Shown: positions 3,710 through 5,069 of the stretch, in pieces
How the letters are laid out: every line of letters begins with the position of its first letter
How positions within the stretch are numbered: position 1 is the stretch's first letter
NCBI GenBank assembly: GCA_959021945.1
Contig: CAUEYG010000173.1
Span: 1 to 5,069, forward strand
DNA length: 5,069 nucleotides
Reading direction: 5' to 3'
From: an uncultured Eubacteriales bacterium
GTDB taxonomy: Bacteria > Bacillota > Clostridia > Peptostreptococcales > Anaerovoracaceae
Made by a program: the position numbers and the translations under genes
The notes under the pieces: model-generated
The model's input: only the letters and a program-made list of their open reading frames with translations
Told to the model about the DNA's origin: nothing
Database searches by the model: none

Positions 3710-5069
3710 CGTAAACGGTGCGGTTGTGTGTAAAAATAACCATGCCGGGTCTGGCGCCTCCCGGTTTTTTTACATAGCGCACCTGGGTATAGTCCACAGG
3801 AACATTTTCTGAAGATCGCCCTTTACTGTGGTAGGCAGCGGCTGCAGCAGCATCAAAAATGGATGATTCTGACAATTCCTTTCCCTCTGAGAATAGAATA
3901 ACATGGGAGCCGGGGATGTCTTTGGTGTGAAACCAGTAATCCTTTGGTCCTGCCATTTTAAAAGTGAGCAGGTCGTTTTCCTTATTGTTGTGTCCGGCGA
4001 GGATACGGTGGCCGTCTGACGTCCAATATTCATAAGGCTTTGCTTTTTCCTTTTTCTTAAAGCCTGCGCTCTTTCTTTTCTTTACAAACCCTGATTCTGC
4101 CAGTTCCTGGCGAATCTGCTCCACATCTTCCAGTGTATCAGCGCGTTCCAGAAAAGAGAGAACAGATTCCAAATAGGCCATATCCTGATTGGTTTCTTCC
4201 ATCTGAATCTTTTTTTCTTTTACTGCAGTCTTTGCTTTGCCATATTTTTTAAAATAACGCTGGGCATTTTTTGCAGGAGAATATTTGGGATCAAGGGGAA
4301 TTTCCACAGGGCTGTTGTCATAGTAATTGGTTACTGCCACAGTTTCAGCTCCGGGCTTGATCAAATGAAGGTTAGCTGTCAAAAACTCTCCATACAGGCG
4401 GTACTGCTCTGAATTTTCCGCTTTTATCAGATCTTCTCCCAAGCGCTGTTTTTTTAACTGCAGCTTACTGAGGGCAGCAGAAAGGAGTTTTTCAAGGTCA
4501 GAGGATTTTTGTTTGATGCGGTTGGAAGACTCTTTGTGAACAAAGTAGTAGTCCAACATTTCGCTGACCGTATCAAAGGAAATATGTCTGGGAAAAAGGG
4601 ACAGCGGTATCACATGAAAATCACCTGGCGTTCCGTCTTCTTTCAGATAAACTTGAGGGCAAAGTGCTTTTTCGTTAAGGGCACGGCGAATTTCCTCCAG
4701 CTTTTCGTAAGGGTCAGAGCTGTCAGCTAAAAGCTGGGCCACGGCAGGAGAAATGCCGCCAATGGCTGCCAGCAGGGCTTTTGGCGTCTGATCAAGAGTC
4801 TGGACCTGATCTCTGGAAATGGACAGAAAAGGAATTTTGTCCTGTACCGGCGGGTATTCATATTTTTTCCCCGGGAGAATCTGCCTGGCACGGTTAATGT
4901 CAATGGAAATACGCTTGATGCTGTCTATGATTTTTTCTGATTTAATGTCCATGAGAATGATGTTGCTGTGTTTGCCCATAATTTCAAAAATCATTTTTTT
5001 ATTAACGGAAAATCCCAACTCATCTACTGTTTCCATGGTAATTTCTATAATCCGCTCCGCATCCTTTTG
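3666..5069 (-). CDS. rqcH: NFACT-family ribosome quality control protein RqcH (FbpA/Rqc2 homologue), N-terminus outside window
   Basis: RqcH binds stalled 50S subunits carrying peptidyl-tRNA and recruits tRNA-Ala to add C-terminal alanine tails that mark the chain for degradation. Older annotations call it fibronectin-binding protein. The frame is open to the window edge, so about 100 residues are missing and ATG 5036 is internal. In numbering from that Met: the end of NFACT-N with FEIMGKHSNIIL at 17-28 and LPGKKYEYPPVQDK at 54-67; a helix-hairpin-helix-like stretch LLAAIGGISPAVAQLL at 88-103; a coiled-coil middle at ~165-210 and ~265-320 with QYRLYGEFLTANLHLI between; then NFACT-R at ~335-445 with GHNNKENDLLTFK, DYWFHTKDIPGSHVI, DAAAAAAYHSKGR and KKPGGARPG. 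Total visible length of 467 fits a family size of about 570. The last ~10 residues (from APESTE) lie antisense to the hydrolase gene and look like a non-conserved extension. Confidence 0.95.
   Translation of the reverse strand, partial: QKDAERIIEITMETVDELGFSVNKKMIFEIMGKHSNIILMDIKSEKIIDSIKRISIDINRARQILPGKKYEYPPVQDKIPFLSISRDQVQTLDQTPKALLAAIGGISPAVAQLLADSSDPYEKLEEIRRALNEKALCPQVYLKEDGTPGDFHVIPLSLFPRHISFDTVSEMLDYYFVHKESSNRIKQKSSDLEKLLSAALSKLQLKKQRLGEDLIKAENSEQYRLYGEFLTANLHLIKPGAETVAVTNYYDNSPVEIPLDPKYSPAKNAQRYFKKYGKAKTAVKEKKIQMEETNQDMAYLESVLSFLERADTLEDVEQIRQELAESGFVKKRKSAGFKKKEKAKPYEYWTSDGHRILAGHNNKENDLLTFKMAGPKDYWFHTKDIPGSHVILFSEGKELSESSIFDAAAAAAYHSKGRSSENVPVDYTQVRYVKKPGGARPGMVIFTHNRTVYVTPKAPESTESPSQ
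3745..3771 (+). terminator. Candidate intrinsic terminator of the hydrolase gene, inside the rqcH coding sequence
   Basis: CCGGG (3745-3749) pairs with CCCGG (3760-3764) across a 10-base loop, followed by seven T (3765-3771). It starts 35 bases after the hydrolase stop codon. The same bases, read on the - strand, encode the conserved KKPGGARPG segment of RqcH. The stem is short (5 bp plus a possible G-U pair), so termination strength is uncertain, but the uninterrupted T7 tract is the best in the window. Confidence 0.5.

Noticed and set aside
3753..3758. GGCGCC palindrome within the terminator loop
   Set aside because: A 6-bp self-complementary restriction-type site arising from Gly-Ala codons of rqcH; no sign of function.
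4509..4730. 73-codon + strand frame inside rqcH
   Set aside because: Antisense to a conserved protein, with no recognisable motif. The frame is open only because of the rqcH codon pattern.
5034..5036. ATG (complement) at 5036 as the start of rqcH
   Set aside because: The upstream residues continue in frame to the window edge and match the family; starting here would remove most of the NFACT-N domain.

Overview
The window looks like ordinary chromosome from a Gram-positive anaerobe of the Clostridia, probably Lachnospiraceae or a close relative. The taxonomic call is inference. It rests on moderate-to-low GC, strong GGAGG-type ribosome binding sites, a DivIVA / LspA / RluD-type gene order typical of Firmicutes division clusters, and a clostridial-type RqcH. 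There are seven protein genes, two of them cut by the window edges. I see no tRNA, rRNA, CRISPR array, insertion sequence, integrase or phage gene.

Left part (1-2486, + strand): a compact gene string. It holds the 3' end of divIVA (cell division / polar coiled-coil protein), lspA (lipoprotein signal peptidase), an RluD-type 23S rRNA pseudouridine synthase overlapping lspA, and a flavin reductase-like split-barrel protein whose GTG start lies one base after the synthase stop. The last three are probably translated as a coupled unit. The divIVA-lspA junction is the most unusual spot. The only good Shine-Dalgarno sequence lies 28 bases upstream of the lspA ATG. Between them are a perfect 6-bp GC hairpin and a five-codon in-frame mini-ORF that stops directly against the lspA ATG. 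The string ends in a perfect 8-bp hairpin that covers the flavin reductase stop codon.

Middle (2510-2854): a 67-residue CxxC...CxxC zinc-ribbon-like protein on the - strand, followed by a 141-base AT-rich divergent intergenic region. That region carries inverted repeats and three copies of a TAACAAA heptamer. It is the longest gene-free stretch, so nothing exceeds 300 bases.

Right part (2855-5069): a monoacylglycerol-lipase-like alpha/beta hydrolase on the + strand converges on rqcH (- strand, ribosome-associated quality control). The two coding regions overlap tail to tail by 44 bases. The best terminator candidate for the hydrolase lies inside the rqcH coding sequence, over codons for a conserved family motif.

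No new defence, mobile or biosynthetic system is visible. The points worth a second look are the lspA start architecture, the convergent overlap with its embedded terminator, the uncharacterised zinc-ribbon protein, and the repeat-rich divergent promoter region.
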